Part shown: piece by piece, positions 50,363 through 60,257 of the stretch
How positions within the stretch are numbered: position 1 is the first letter of the stretch
Layout of the letters: every line of letters starts with the position of its first letter
Source: Streptomyces sp. NBC_01296
GTDB lineage: Bacteria; Actinomycetota; Actinomycetes; Streptomycetales; Streptomycetaceae
DNA: 64,000 nt
Direction: 5' to 3'
Assembly: GCF_035984415.1 (NCBI RefSeq)
Contig: NZ_CP130720.1
Span: 8,791,237-8,855,236, forward strand
Made by a program: the position numbers and the translations under genes
Notes under the pieces: model-generated
Databases searched by the model: none
Told to the model about the DNA's origin: nothing
Seen by the model: only the letters and a program-made list of their open reading frames with translations

Positions 50363-51841
50363 TCATGTTTGTTGTTGGGCGTAGGCCGCGAGTTCGGGGT
50401 GCTCCCGTATGAGTTGTTCCCGTAGTCGGCGTACTTCCTGGGCCTCGGTGGCGGCGCGTTGTTCGGCTTCGGCATGGTCCTGAGCTGAGCGGGACCGCTC
50501 GGCATGCTCGGCATGGGCTTCATCGAGCATGCGTTCCCACCGGATTGCCTGTCGTAGCCGTTCGGCTTCCTGCGCTGTCTCGGCCTCGGCGACGAGTCCT
50601 GCCGTCGCGCGCTGGATCTCGGTCTGCTCTGCCCGGTCCCGGCACTGCCGGCACAGCCCGTTGTCGGGTCGTGGTCCTTTGCCGGCTGCCGAGCAGTCCT
50701 CGCCGTCGCATTCCCACCACCGGAGCTCCGCGGCGTTGCCCCGTTGTGCGGTCACTGGGCGCTGGCGGCGGTCTGCCCGGCGTTCTGCGCATTTGGGGCA
50801 TGCGTCGTCCAGGTGGAGGGTTGTGCCGTCCTCGCACATCGGGTCCGGGCAGTCTGTGGACGGGCGCACCAGCCCGACTGCGACTCCGACGGGGGAGGAG
50901 AGCTCTCCTTCGGCCAGAGCGCGGGCGTAGCCGTGCGTCCACCAACGGCGTTGGATCCGCTCGAGTAGCTGCTGGGGGGTCCGTCCTGCGTCCAGGGCGT
51001 GCAGGATCGCCTCACGCAGCACTGCCGGGGGGTGGGGCGGCAGCAGAGCTGCTAGCTCTCGCGGCCATCCCGCTTCAACGGCTCTGACCGAGTCATCCAG
51101 TCCCGGCGACATCCGTATCCGGGTCGTCTTCGGTGACCTGGCTGCCGGGATGGGCGTGCCAGCGCCTCGGGACGCGGCGTAGCCGCTGGCCCGTCGCGGG
51201 CTACTACCTGTTGTGGCCCTGCGGGCGTCATCGGCGCTACGCGCCGCAGGCGCTGTCGGGGTTTCTTGAGAGGGGAGGGTTATAGGGGAGGGTTGGGGGA
51301 CTGCCAGTCCCCCCTGCGGGGATTGACAGTCCCCCCTTCCTCGGGACTGAGAGTCCCCCCGTCCGCCGGATTCGAGGGGTTTTGCGGGAGGGGACTGAGA
51401 GTCCCCTCCCTGGGGGCGTGGCTTTCCCTTGTCGCTGCGTTCTGTTCGCGGTGGGGCGGGTGGCAGTGTGGGGCGGGTGTGCGGTGTGAGTGGGGGCAGG
51501 CCGCGGTGTGCCCGGTCCTCGTTGACCCGTGTCAGTCGTTCGGGGCCGTACCAGGCTGCCGGGATCTGCAGGTCGTAGACCTTGGGGCGGGCGTGCGCGG
51601 GGATGTACCGGGCGGCTTCCTGGTCTCCCAGCGTGATCACACCCCGCTCGGCGAGCCAGGCCAGACGCCGCTGCACGGTCTTGACGTCGCAGAGCGCGAT
51701 CCGGGCCAGCGTCCGCCGCGACGGGAAGGCATTGGTGCCGTCCGGATCGGCTTTCTCTGCCAGGCCGGCCAGCAGCATCCGGTCCGTCGTACTGTTCACG
51801 GGGCTGTCATGCAAAGCCCACAGGATTGGCTCAAGCGCCAC
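50363..51841 (-). CDS. Plasmid-type HTH protein with C-terminal Cys clusters
   Basis: About 492 residues from GTG 51839-51841 (VALEPILWALHDSPVNS, the start I recall for this family); ATG 51856 would add 5 residues. Winged-helix region FPSRRTLARIALCDVKTVQR, RLAWLAERGVITLGDQEA. A Pro/Ser-rich linker contains short repeats (GDSQSPPAK, GDSQSRGRGDCQSPQGG). Two metal-type Cys groups follow (CPDPMCEDG...ACPKC and CDGEDC...LCRQC), then a charged coiled-coil tail. Such proteins sit on actinomycete plasmids and integrative elements, perhaps for replication or its control. Confidence 0.7.
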   Translation of the reverse strand: MALEPILWALHDSPVNSTTDRMLLAGLAEKADPDGTNAFPSRRTLARIALCDVKTVQRRLAWLAERGVITLGDQEAARYIPAHARPKVYDLQIPAAWYGPERLTRVNEDRAHRGLPPLTPHTRPTLPPAPPRTERSDKGKPRPQGGDSQSPPAKPLESGGRGDSQSRGRGDCQSPQGGLAVPQPSPITLPSQETPTAPAARSADDARRATTGSSPRRASGYAASRGAGTPIPAARSPKTTRIRMSPGLDDSVRAVEAGWPRELAALLPPHPPAVLREAILHALDAGRTPQQLLERIQRRWWTHGYARALAEGELSSPVGVAVGLVRPSTDCPDPMCEDGTTLHLDDACPKCAERRADRRQRPVTAQRGNAAELRWWECDGEDCSAAGKGPRPDNGLCRQCRDRAEQTEIQRATAGLVAEAETAQEAERLRQAIRWERMLDEAHAEHAERSRSAQDHAEAEQRAATEAQEVRRLREQLIREHPELAAYAQQQT

Positions 51842-52163
51842 CGTGCACCACCACATCCAGGGCGAACCCGTTGATGCCGTGTACGGGGGCGTGTGGCGCC
51901 CTCGGGATGATTCCGCATAAGCTCATGGCTCAGCGCACCTCTCAGTTCACGCAACTAGGTGCTCTTCCCCGCGCAGGCGGTCCAGGCCTGTACGAGGACC
52001 TGCGAGCCCCGCCACCTGTGGCGGGGCTCGTTCGGTTCGGGCGAATCCTCACGCCCTACAAAACGGCGCCGATGCCACCGGCTTGGTCACCGATGCGCCC
52101 CATGTGGCATCACAGCCGGGCAACGGCGCAGCCGGTGAGTCACCGGTGAGGTTTCGCGGCCCG

Positions 52164-52925
52164 CTACGGCACCCCGCCGGCCAGCGGCAACTCCCCGTAG
52201 TGCAGCTCCAGACGGTCGGCAGCGCCCACCACGCGTAGGGCTTCCAGTGCGAGGCCGCTGCCGCTGCGCACCACACGCTCGATACACAAGACCGGTACCC
52301 GCTCCCCGATGCCGAGTTCCGCGGCCTCTGCCTTCGTCGGCGGCCGGGCTGTCACCGTCTCGCTCGCGGTTTGGGGATCCAGCCCAGTTGCGGTCATGGC
52401 CCCGAACACGCCGCCGACGATCTTGCCCGGCTCATCGAGTCCGGCCGCGGCAGCCACTTCGGCCGGATAGTAGGCGTCCTGGACCTGCACGACATCCCCG
52501 TCGATCACGGCATGCCTGCTGCGGCGAACAGCAGGAGAGCCGGGTTCAATCTCGAGCAACGAGGCAATCTCCCTCGGAGCGGAGATCCGCTCGATGGACA
52601 AGGCAACGACGCTGCCCTCCAGACCCACCGCGGTCGTTGCCGTCTCCCACGGCCCCTTGTCCCCACCCGGGCGAAGTACAGCACCGTAGCGGCTCAACGG
52701 GACGCGAACGCGAGAGCGGTTGCGAACAACCGTCCCAACTCGCGGCTTGCGCACGACGAAACCACGGTCGACGAGCTCCCGGTAGGCCCGTTCAATGGAC
52801 GGTTTTGACTCTCCCTGAGCCATCAACTCCACGGTGGTCGGCATTTTCGCACCGGGCGGAAACTCATCCGACTCGATGCGCTCCGCCAAGCGGTCGGCCA
52901 GGTCGCGCCATCGCTGCAACGGCAT
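52164..52925 (-). CDS. GntR-family regulator with UTRA domain
   Basis: 253 residues from ATG 52925. Winged helix: WRDLADRLAERIESDEFPPG, MPTTVELMAQGESKPSIERA, YRELVDRGFVVRKPRVG. The UTRA effector domain follows from about residue 75 (ISAPREIASLLEIEPG, VQVQDAYYPAEVA, GIGERVPVLCIERVVRS, ELHYGELPL). It resembles KorSA-like repressors of actinomycete conjugative elements, and is divergent from the DUF2637 gene, which it may control. Confidence 0.8.
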   Translation of the reverse strand: MPLQRWRDLADRLAERIESDEFPPGAKMPTTVELMAQGESKPSIERAYRELVDRGFVVRKPRVGTVVRNRSRVRVPLSRYGAVLRPGGDKGPWETATTAVGLEGSVVALSIERISAPREIASLLEIEPGSPAVRRSRHAVIDGDVVQVQDAYYPAEVAAAAGLDEPGKIVGGVFGAMTATGLDPQTASETVTARPPTKAEAAELGIGERVPVLCIERVVRSGSGLALEALRVVGAADRLELHYGELPLAGGVP

Positions 52926-52969
52926 GTGGACCCCTCCCTGTCTTCTGGTGCGAACCAGTACATCACATT

Positions 52970-52994
52970 AACCATGGTTGTTCTTAGGGTTGTT
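52970..52994. promoter_or_regulatory. Candidate GntR operator
   Basis: Palindrome AACCATGGTT (52970-52979) overlapping the first of two GGTTGTT direct repeats (52976-52982 and 52988-52994). It lies 45 bases before the GntR gene, in the divergent intergenic region. Confidence 0.4.
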
Positions 52995-53256
52995 GATGGA
53001 CGCCATCCCCGACTGGGATACCAGATGCACGCTGGGGCCCTGACTTCAGCGCTGACCTGCAACAACGGAACCCATGGGCGCGCAGAAGCACTCGAATTGC
53101 GAAAGGCCGCCCGGGGACGCCTTCCCAGCAGGTCCGAGCGTCCGGTCTGCGCAGAAAACGCCCTGGGGCCGGAATCCGGTCCAACTGTCAGCCGTACATG
53201 AGACGGTGATCGTGATCAGCATGCAGACCCGATCATGGAGAGGCGGCCCTACGCGC

Positions 53257-54905
53257 ATGCAGCTGACTCGTACGCACCGGATACTCATCGGCGTCGTGGT
53301 CGCAGGAGCCGTGGTCATCGCGGGGATCGGTTTCGCCGGTTCGTACGCCGCGGTCCGCGCGCTCGCCCTGCAGAAGGGGTTCGGGAACTTCTCGCTGGTG
53401 TTCCCGATCGGCATCGACATGGGCATCTGCGTGCTGCTGGCGCTGGACCTGCTGCTGACGTGGATCCGGATCCCGTTCCCGCTGCTGCGCCAGACGGCGT
53501 GGCTGCTGACCGCGGCGACGATCGCGTTCAACGGCGCGGCGGCCTGGCCGGACCCGCTGGGTGTGGGCATGCACGCCGTGATCCCGATCCTGTTCGTGGT
53601 CACGGTGGAGGCGGCCCGGCACGCGGTGGGCCGGATCGCGGACATCACCGCGGACCGGCACATGGAGGGCGTGCGCATCACGCGCTGGCTGCTCTCCCCC
53701 CTCCCGACGTTCAAGCTGTGGCGCCGGATGAAGCTGTGGGAGCTGCGGTCGTACGAGCAGACGGTCGGCATGGAGCAGGACCGGCTGATCTACCAGGCGC
53801 GGCTGCAGGCCCGGTACGGGCGGGCGTGGCGCCGCAAGGCCCCGGTGGAGGCGCTGATGCCGCTCCGGCTGGCCCGGATCGGCGTCCCCCTCTCCCAGAC
53901 GGCCCCGGAGGGCCTGGCGGCGGCGGGCATCGACCCGATGCTGCTGCCCCCGGCGCCGGAGTCTGCCGGGCACGTGACGGTAGAGCGGGCCGATGCACCG
54001 CAGGACGTCCCGGTCGGGGTGCCAGCTGTATTGGGGGAGCAGGCCATGGAAGAGCCCGCAGATAGGGATGAGAGCCTCGCCCACGTGCTACACCCGGATA
54101 TCGACCCCGCACACGACGAGTTCGGTCAGGGCCACCCGTACGGTCCCGAATTCCAGGGAGCGCGAGCCCCGACGCAGCCGGTCGCTCCGGTGGCCGCTGA
54201 GCCGATCCGCATGACGGAGGCGGAGCTCTGGGAGGCCTGCCGCTCCTACGCGGCGCGCACCGGCGCGGCCCCTGATGCCGCCGCTTTCGCCGTGCACCTG
54301 GCCGAGGCGTACGGCGTGGTGGACCCGGTGACCGGTGGGCCGCTGCCCGCGACAGAGATGGAGGAGCTGCTGGCCCGCTTCCCCGGCAGTCGGACAGCTC
54401 TGACCGATACGGGTTCGGTGACCGGTCACGGTGGTGAACCCCACCCCTTCTTTGAAGCCCTCTCGGCCCGCGGCGAGGTTTATGCGTCCGTTGTGCAGGC
54501 CCTGGTGTCCGGTCGGGTGCCGGCGCCAGCGGCTTCGGCCGGTGCCCCGCTGTCGGCGGCAGGACGTCAGCAGACGTCCCTCGACGTACTGACCGATCCG
54601 GTCCCGGCGCCTGCGGGGGAGACCGAGCACTGGAGGCGACGGTCACCGACACCGCTGCGGCCGCTGCCCGGCTCCCGGAGCAGCAGACCGGGGAGCCTGC
54701 CCTGGATCCGGTGCAGCAGCAGATCCTCACCGTCGCCGCTTGGCTCGCCGAAGCCGAGGAAACCGGCGTGAAACTCTCCGGAGCAGAGGTGGGCCGCCGC
54801 TTGGGAGTATCGGCCAAGACGGGTCAGCGCCGCGTGATCGACGCCGGCAAGCACCTCACCGAGCAGCGCCGACAGCAGGGGCGCGCCCACCTCCGCTCGG
54901 TCTGA
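53257..54905 (+). pseudogene. DUF2637 transfer-region membrane protein with 3' frameshift
   Basis: Start ATG 53257 (MQLTRTHRILIGVVVAGAV); ATG 53221 in the same frame is less typical. Four membrane segments are followed by a basic stretch (LTRWLLSPLPTF-like: RITRWLLSPLPTFKLWRRMK) and the soluble tail. This matches the DUF2637 proteins of pSAM2-like and other actinomycete conjugative elements, implicated in intramycelial spread. One base is missing near 54630; the correct tail in the next frame reads VQQQILTVAAWLAEAEETGV and LSGAEVGRRLGVSAKTGQRR (HTH) to TGA at 54905. Confidence 0.75.
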
Positions 54906-54930
54906 AGCTGACCACCCCGCGCGGCCGATG

Positions 54931-55400
54931 GCCCGGTGACCGATGACCGATGACTCCGAGACGGGTGACCGACGACTGGTGACTGGTGACGTGCCGGGTA
55001 CCCGGTGACTGGTCATGGCCTGACCGGCCGGAGGCGGCGCGACCGGTGACTGAATCGGTGAGTGACCGACCATCACCTCACCGGTGCCGGTCACCGGCAC
55101 GCCGAAACGGGAGCCCACTCGACGCGAGCGGTCGGCGTGGGCGAGGCCCGGCACGTGGTCGTGCTCGGCTGTTTCCGCCGTGACCGGTCCAGTAGCCACA
55201 CGCGTTTGACCTGTGGTTTGACCGATGACCGATGGTCAGGAGGGCCGGTGACCGGTGACCGATCCGACCTCCATCGGTCATCGGTCATGACCGATCTTCC
55301 AAAGTCACCAGCCCCCCACACCGCTGCATGCCCGGTGACTGGCAGCGTGCTCACCGGTCGACAGAAGCGAGGCGCGGGTGCCAGAGCCGGTGAGTCATCC
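54931..55400 (+). repeat. TGAC-rich iteron-like tract
   Basis: About 18 TGAC cores on the + strand and about 6 in inverse, most embedded in GGTGAC or GATGACCG, within about 450 bases. Spacings of 7 and multiples near 14-19 recur (54937, 54944, 54951, 54966, 54980, 54987, 55006). Follows directly on the DUF2637 gene. Likely a protein-binding array: an origin of replication, a transfer site (clt) or a TraB-type recognition cluster. Confidence 0.6.
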
Positions 55401-55469
55401 GGGGACCCTGTCGCTCGCCGTTCGTCGGGGTGGTTTTGTACACGACTTGCGGGTTCTGGCACACATTCC

Positions 55470-55736
55470 ATGAACGATCTTGCGGGCTCTCCGCCAACAG
55501 CTCGCGCTCGCCTTCCACCACGCCGTACAGACGTCCCACGCGTCATCGACGACCTCCGTCGCCGACGCCGACCACGCCCCCTACGCCGAAATCGCCGCCA
55601 TCTCATGGCCGACCTGTCCCTCAGTGTCGCGTCTGGTGTGCTGTGGGTCAGCGGCGAGGAGCGCACCCGCCAGCAGTGGCATGGTCTGGTCCTCGCCCGG
55701 CGGCCATACGGGCGGCGCGGCGGGCGTCTTCCCAGT
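55470..55736 (+). pseudogene. Hypothetical gene truncated by IS630 copy d
   Basis: Reads ALRQQLALAFHHAVQTSHA, SSTTSVADADHAPYAEIAA, then one frame on MADLSLSVASGVLWVSGEER, TRQQWHGLVLARRPYGRRGG and into the IS630 end. Third-position GC favours the first frame up to about 55605 and the second after, so an indel lies near there. It may be a plasmid-type protein; the name is not known. Confidence 0.45.
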
Positions 55737-56884
55737 TACTGAGGTTTTCAGGGTGGCGTCGGTGGGTTGATAGCCAGGCCTGTGGCGGTGAGGCAGCCAT
55801 CGATCAGGTGGGGCCGGAGCTGGATTCTGCGTAACTCGCGGCGGAATGTGCGGTCGAGGTCGTCGGGTGTGGCGAAAGCGGTGTTGGCCATTGCTCTGCG
55901 CACGAGTGACCAGACGGCCTCGACGGGGTTCAAGTCGGGCGCATAGGGCGGGAGGCGGACGGTGGTAAGCCAGTCGTGCTCGGCCTCGTACCGTTTCAGC
56001 CCGGCGGTGAGGTGGGTGTTGAGATTGTCCCAGACCACCACAATCGGGCCGTCGAGCTGGATGTGTGCCCGCACCAGCAGGTCGCGGTAGTCCTTCCAGG
56101 AGAAGCTCTTGCGTGCGCCCTTGAGCAGGAGATGGGTGCGGGGGCGGTGGATGAGACGGCTCTTCTCACCGGGTTTGTAGCAGCACAACGCGGCGACCGA
56201 GGTCCGGCGGCGGGACCTGCCACGGACGCGGATGACGGGAGTCTGCCCGCGCCGGCCCCAGGTGCGGGCACGGGGCGGAGTCATCGAGAAGCCGGCTTCG
56301 TCCTCGAAGACGACCCAGGCACCGGACGCCGCCGCGAGCCTTTTACCCGGGGCCACACCTCCTTCTTCCACAGCTCCACCGCGTGCTCGTCACGCTCGAG
56401 GGCTCTGCGGGCGGGCGCCTGCCAGGACCAGCCGTGCCGTTTCAGCAGCCGCCATACCGTCGCCACCGACAGGCTCACCCGAAGACGCCGACGGATCAGC
56501 GTCTGGACCCGGACCAGAGTCCAGCGCTCGTCTTCGAAGCCGTGCGCCGACGGGCCCTTGCCGAGTTCCTCCTCGAGCACAGCGAACTGGGCATCGGTGA
56601 CGGTCGGGGAGTTCGCGGGACCCGCCGAGCGCAGGGCCTCCATGCCGCCCTCGCGCCATGCACGACGCCACCGTTCCACCGATCGGACACTCACCCGCAG
56701 CTCTTTCGCGATGACCGCGGTCTTCTCACCCGCCGCGAACCTTTCGCCGGCCTGAAGCCGGATCCCCTCACGAAACGCCCGACGCTCAGCGGTCAGGCCC
56801 CCACCCTCTGGATACCTCACCTCACCGGCATACCGCAGGGATCATGAACCGTCACTACCCGATGACAACCCGAAAACCTCAGTA
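55737..56884 (-). mobile_element. IS630-family element (copy d)
   Basis: Same length and ends as copy c, opposite orientation, flanked by TA (55737-55738 and 56883-56884). With copy c it encloses 8459 bases, an arrangement that allows inversion by recombination. Confidence 0.9.
55748..56820 (-). CDS. IS630-family transposase made by -1 frameshifting (copy d)
   Basis: Mirror of copy c. First frame from GTG 56820 (VRYPEGGGLTAERRAF); slip run AAAAGG at 56344 down to 56339; second frame to 55748 with FEDEAGFSM, VVVWDNLNTHL, DLNPVEAVWS. Differs from copy c at two amino acids in the DDE part. The HTH part is identical. Confidence 0.85.
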
Positions 56885-56976
56885 CCTGGACGGTGCCCGC
56901 GGGCGAGGTGTGGCCGGTAGCGTGATCGTGTTCTCGGCCCCCGCCGACGGGGCCGCGGGGGAGGGGGGAGATCCCG

Positions 56977-57936
56977 GTGGCTGCTCTTGAAGCGATTTAC
57001 GGAGTGCTGGGTGTACTGGGAGGCGCGACGATTGGCGCTTGGAGCGCCGGACGTCTGCAGCGTGGGGCACACAAGACCACCTCGGCAACCGCGGCCGCCG
57101 AGCAGAAAGCCCGGACAACCGAACTTGCCCTGGAGACCACCTCCACCGTCCGCATCGCCACCCGGGCCTGGGCGCTGTTCATGGAACTCGCGGTCCAAGA
57201 CCTTGCGGCCAACCGGCCTGTGGAAGTGGCCTCCTTCGACGCCACGGTGCAAACGCTCCTCGGTGATGTCACCAGCGCCCTCTTCCGCCTTGCGGCGATC
57301 CCCGGCATCCCCTTCGCCGAAGCGCCGGCGCGCATGGACTCGCCCCTTACCCATGCAACGTGGACCCTCCGGGAAGCTCTGCTCCTCAATGAAGTGATTG
57401 GACGGACTCTCCAGCCTGGGCAAGCCGACATGCTTCTGGCGCTGGTACGCGACGGTGCCGCCGACATGAACGAGACCTTCGTCAGGCAGACCAACCTGCT
57501 CACGGGTCGCACATCCGCTCCCCCCGAGCAGGCCCAGCAGCCCCAGCGGATAGCCAGCCACCTCAGCAGGCCGCAGCCATACCGGCTTCCGAACCACCTC
57601 GGCGGGGCGCAGCCGCAGGGGCCCGCCCAGTTGCCCGACCACCTCAGCCGCGCATATGGATACCCGGGGGCGGGTCCGGAAGATCTGAGCATGAGCAGGC
57701 CATCTCTGCCCCGCCGGTCCGCCGGACCTGAGCCGTTCGAGGCGTTCTGGTTCGCGGTGCCGACGCCCCGCCAGTTGTACACGCTGGAAGGAGAGGCTTC
57801 CTCGCCCCCTGGGGACCAGCTCCTGCCGGGCTCCTGGTACCTGGCAGTTGAGCCTCACCGTTCAGGTCTTGTGGTCGCGGTAGTCGACGACATCAAACTC
57901 GTCCTTCAGGACACGCAAGGCATCCAGAGAGGCTAA
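56977..57936 (+). CDS. Hypothetical protein with N-terminal membrane segment
   Basis: 319 residues from GTG 56977 with GAGGGGGGA 7 bases before it. A hydrophobic first segment (AIYGVLGVLGGATIGAW) is followed by a helical domain (ALETTSTVRIATRAWALFME, VQTLLGDVTSALFRLAAIPG), a repeat-like Pro/Gln linker (RPQPYRLPNHLGGAQPQG, LPDHLSRAYG) and a C-terminal strand-rich module (AFWFAVPTPRQLYTLEGE, SWYLAVEPH). Not recognised. The module order suggests a membrane-tethered sensor or immunity-type protein. Confidence 0.6.
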   Translation: MAALEAIYGVLGVLGGATIGAWSAGRLQRGAHKTTSATAAAEQKARTTELALETTSTVRIATRAWALFMELAVQDLAANRPVEVASFDATVQTLLGDVTSALFRLAAIPGIPFAEAPARMDSPLTHATWTLREALLLNEVIGRTLQPGQADMLLALVRDGAADMNETFVRQTNLLTGRTSAPPEQAQQPQRIASHLSRPQPYRLPNHLGGAQPQGPAQLPDHLSRAYGYPGAGPEDLSMSRPSLPRRSAGPEPFEAFWFAVPTPRQLYTLEGEASSPPGDQLLPGSWYLAVEPHRSGLVVAVVDDIKLVLQDTQGIQRG

Positions 57937-58140
57937 GAGAGCATCTGATCAACGTTCAGGCCGTGTTGATGAGGCTCGTTGAATTTGGCTATGGCGAGTA
58001 TTTCGTGAAGGTCACGGGGTCCGTAGCGGGCGATGCCCCATGAGGTGACGCGTCCGAATTGCTGTCGATGCAGCGCCTGCGTAGCCGTCCGGGCCGTCCG
58101 CAGCCACGCGGCCTCGTCGTTTGCCGCATGTCCGGAATAG
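57933..58140 (-). pseudogene. C-terminal relic of unknown protein
   Basis: The end of a minus-strand frame reads NDEAAWLRTARTATQALHRQ, FGRVTSWGIARYGPRDLHEI, LAIAKFNEPHQHGLNVDQ, with coherent codon use. Upstream of about 58140 the frame is low complexity. Some truncated gene; family not recognised. Confidence 0.35.
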
Positions 58141-58469
58141 CGTGAAAGAGCAGGACCCGCTGCGGTCGCCGATGGAACCTCCCCCGCCCCGAGAAGTACC
58201 AGCGCTCTTCCCGCGGGGGCTGACCTGGGGGGGATGGGTGGTGTCCGGTCTGGGGGTTCCCACCTCCGGCAGAACCTCCAGTGCGCCTTCCGGTCCGCCG
58301 GCGCGGGCAATGGCCGGTGCACCGTCCGGTGCAACCCCCGTCTGGTTGGCCTGGGGTGGGGCCGGTTGTCGCTTCCGGGACCGCGGGAGGGGTCCCGTAC
58401 GGTAGTAGTCGCCGGACTGGCGCCACCTTGTCCTGGTGGCCCGCGCGTGGTCGACCGGCGTGTCCTCCG

Positions 58470-58542
58470 AGGGGGAGACATGGGGGGAGACATGGGGGGA
58501 ATCATCGGGGGACTTATGGGGGGAAACATGGGGGGAGGCGGT
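58470..58542 (+). repeat. 12-bp G-rich tandem repeat, six units
   Basis: Six consecutive units of the form GGGGGGANNNAT. In one plus frame they give a Gly-Gly-X-Met tail (GGDM GGDM GGII GGLM GGNM), but the surrounding frame is not convincing protein. It may fold as G-quadruplexes. Confidence 0.7.
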
Positions 58543-58610
58543 TCTTGAGGTCTGCCTGCATCGCCTCTGGTCAGGGCCTGTTTTGTGGGTGGTGACTAGC
58601 CGGACTTATT

Positions 58611-58672
58611 AGGTGGGAGGGGGTAGGGGTAGGGGGAGTGGGTTGAGGGTGGTGTGGGGGTGGGGGGATTTG
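58611..58672 (+). repeat. G-quadruplex-prone tract
   Basis: Runs of three to six G separated by one to four bases over about 60 bases (GGTGGGAGGGGGTAGGGGTA and onward). Eight or more G-runs satisfy the usual quadruplex pattern. Lies just upstream of the lipoprotein gene. Confidence 0.65.
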
Positions 58673-58705
58673 GCTGGCTGGATTTCCTGGTGATCGTGGG
58701 GCTGC

Positions 58706-59293
58706 GTGTCGTTAGCGTGGCGTGATCACGAGTCAGGGAGGCGTAGTGCGGGGCTGGCTGGCGGTGCGGGTGGTGTGGCGGCTGTGGGGCTGCTGGCTGG
58801 GTGTGGGGGCGGTTCGTCGGGCGGCAGGGCCGTGCAGCCGGTGCCGGCTGTGTCTGGGGCTCCGTCGGCGGCTGATCCGGACGCGGGGGAGCGGGCGGCG
58901 GTGCTGGAGGCGTACAAGGCGCTGACGGCTGCGGAGGAGCGCTCGTACGCCGGGGCGAAGGTCGACCCCGACCTGGCCCGCTACGCAACGGACAAGGCGT
59001 TGGCGGACATCCAGGCCACGGTGTTCTGGCACCAGCAGGGCAAGACGGTGATGCAGGGTCCGGTCCGCCGCGACGCGAAGGTGACCGTGCTGGACACCGC
59101 CTCGGCGCCGCTGCGGGCCACGGTGACGGATTGCGCGGACTCGAGCGGGCAGCGGGAGGTGGAGACCGCCACGGGCCGTGAGGTGCCCTACAGCGGGCCG
59201 CGCCGCCACGTGGTGACCTCTACCGCCATCCGCCCGGCGGTCGGGAGCTGGCAGTTCGTGACGTACGTGATCGCGCGGGACCGCTCGTGCTGA
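58706..59293 (+). CDS. Lipoprotein of conjugative-element type
   Basis: 195 residues if started at GTG 58706. Lipobox LLAGC follows GVAAVGLLAGCGGGSSGG. The best ribosome site (AGGGAGG) instead precedes GTG 58746, which lies in another frame; one inserted base after it would join the frames, so the 5' end may be frameshifted. The mature domain (VLEAYKALTAAEERSYAGA, YATDKALADIQATVFWHQ, ATVTDCADSSGQREVETATG, VTSTAIRPAVGSWQFVTY) is an NTF2/TcpC-like fold typical of actinomycete transfer regions. Confidence 0.65.
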   Translation: MSLAWRDHESGRRSAGLAGGAGGVAAVGLLAGCGGGSSGGRAVQPVPAVSGAPSAADPDAGERAAVLEAYKALTAAEERSYAGAKVDPDLARYATDKALADIQATVFWHQQGKTVMQGPVRRDAKVTVLDTASAPLRATVTDCADSSGQREVETATGREVPYSGPRRHVVTSTAIRPAVGSWQFVTYVIARDRSC

Positions 59294-60257
59294 TCGGCCC
59301 CCGCCTTGGCGGTGCCCTGGCCGTGGTGCTCCTGGGGGCCGGGGCAGGCCCCGCCTCGGCGGACGGGCCGGGCGGCGGGGTGGTGTGTCCGCCGGCCAAG
59401 CTGAACTGCGATGTCACAGCTCGGGACCCGGGCAAGCCTGGATCGGGCGAGCCTGGCGGGGAGCCGGACAAGCCTGGCGGGGACGGCGCGGGCAAGCCTG
59501 GCGGGGACGGCGCGGGCAAGCCTGCGTGCGCGATCGACGGCATGGAGGTGCCGTGCTCCACCCCCGAGATGGGGACGTTCAGCGCGGCGGACTCCTGCTA
59601 CTGGTAGGCGCTGGACCCGCCCCCGCAGCTCCGGACGGGTTCAACACCGGGGCGCCGGCCGGGTGGAAGCCGGGTGACGGCGGCGGGGCGCTGTACCTGG
59701 TGACCTGCCCCAGCGGGAACGGTGACGTCCGCGCCGGCATCCGCTGGTCCGCCACCGGCCCGGCCGGCGGCGGCGTCGACGTCCAGGCGCTCGCACAGCA
59801 GGCGGTCGAACGCCTGCGCCTGGAGGGCCCGGACATCGGGATCGTGCCGCGCCCCGACGGCAAAGGCCTGGTCGGGAAGCCGGTGTGGATGTGGAACCGG
59901 CCGGGCCCGGCCCGGACCGGCCCGGCCACGGCGTCCGCCTCGGCCGGATCCGTCACGGTCACCGCGACCGCCAGGGTCCGCAACGTCGTGTGGTCCATGG
60001 GCGACGGCGCACAGATCACCTGCACCGGCTCCGGCACCCCGTACGCGGCCGAGTTCGGGAAGCAGATGTCACCGGACTGCGGGCACATGTACACCCGCAC
60101 CAGCGCCCAGGCGCCGGGTGGCCGCTACGCGGTCACTGCCACCACGACCTGGGAGATCTCCTGGGCCGGCGCTGGGCAGACCGGCACACTCACCACCACC
60201 CGCGAGAGCGCCACCAGCCTTGCGATCGGTGAGCTCCAGGTCCTCAACGTGCCCTGA
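59287..60257 (+). pseudogene. Exported conjugative-element protein with stop and frameshift
   Basis: GTG 59287 overlaps the end of the lipoprotein gene. Signal peptide (GALAVVLLGAGAGPASA), then a Gly/Pro/Lys linker with a duplicated GKPGGDGA unit, PACAIDGMEVPCST and CYW followed by TAG at 59605-59607. Soon after, coding resumes one frame away: FNTGAPAGWKPGDGGGALYL, WSMGDGAQITCTGSGTPYAA, SPDCGHMYTRTSAQAPGG to TGA at 60257. It resembles exported proteins often labelled ATP/GTP-binding in Streptomyces plasmids, although no P-loop is seen. Confidence 0.65.

Larger units (their letters stand above)
58141..58705. other. Gene-poor, G-rich stretch
   Basis: No convincing gene. Holds a 12-base tandem repeat (58470-58542) and a strongly G-rich tract (58611-58672), listed separately. 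Confidence 0.4.

Noticed and set aside
55062..55742. 226-codon plus frame through the TGAC tract as a protein gene.
   Set aside because: The composition follows the DNA repeats (TDD/TGD-type residues) and shifts character along its length; the tract is better seen as a DNA repeat region, with only the final part coding-like.
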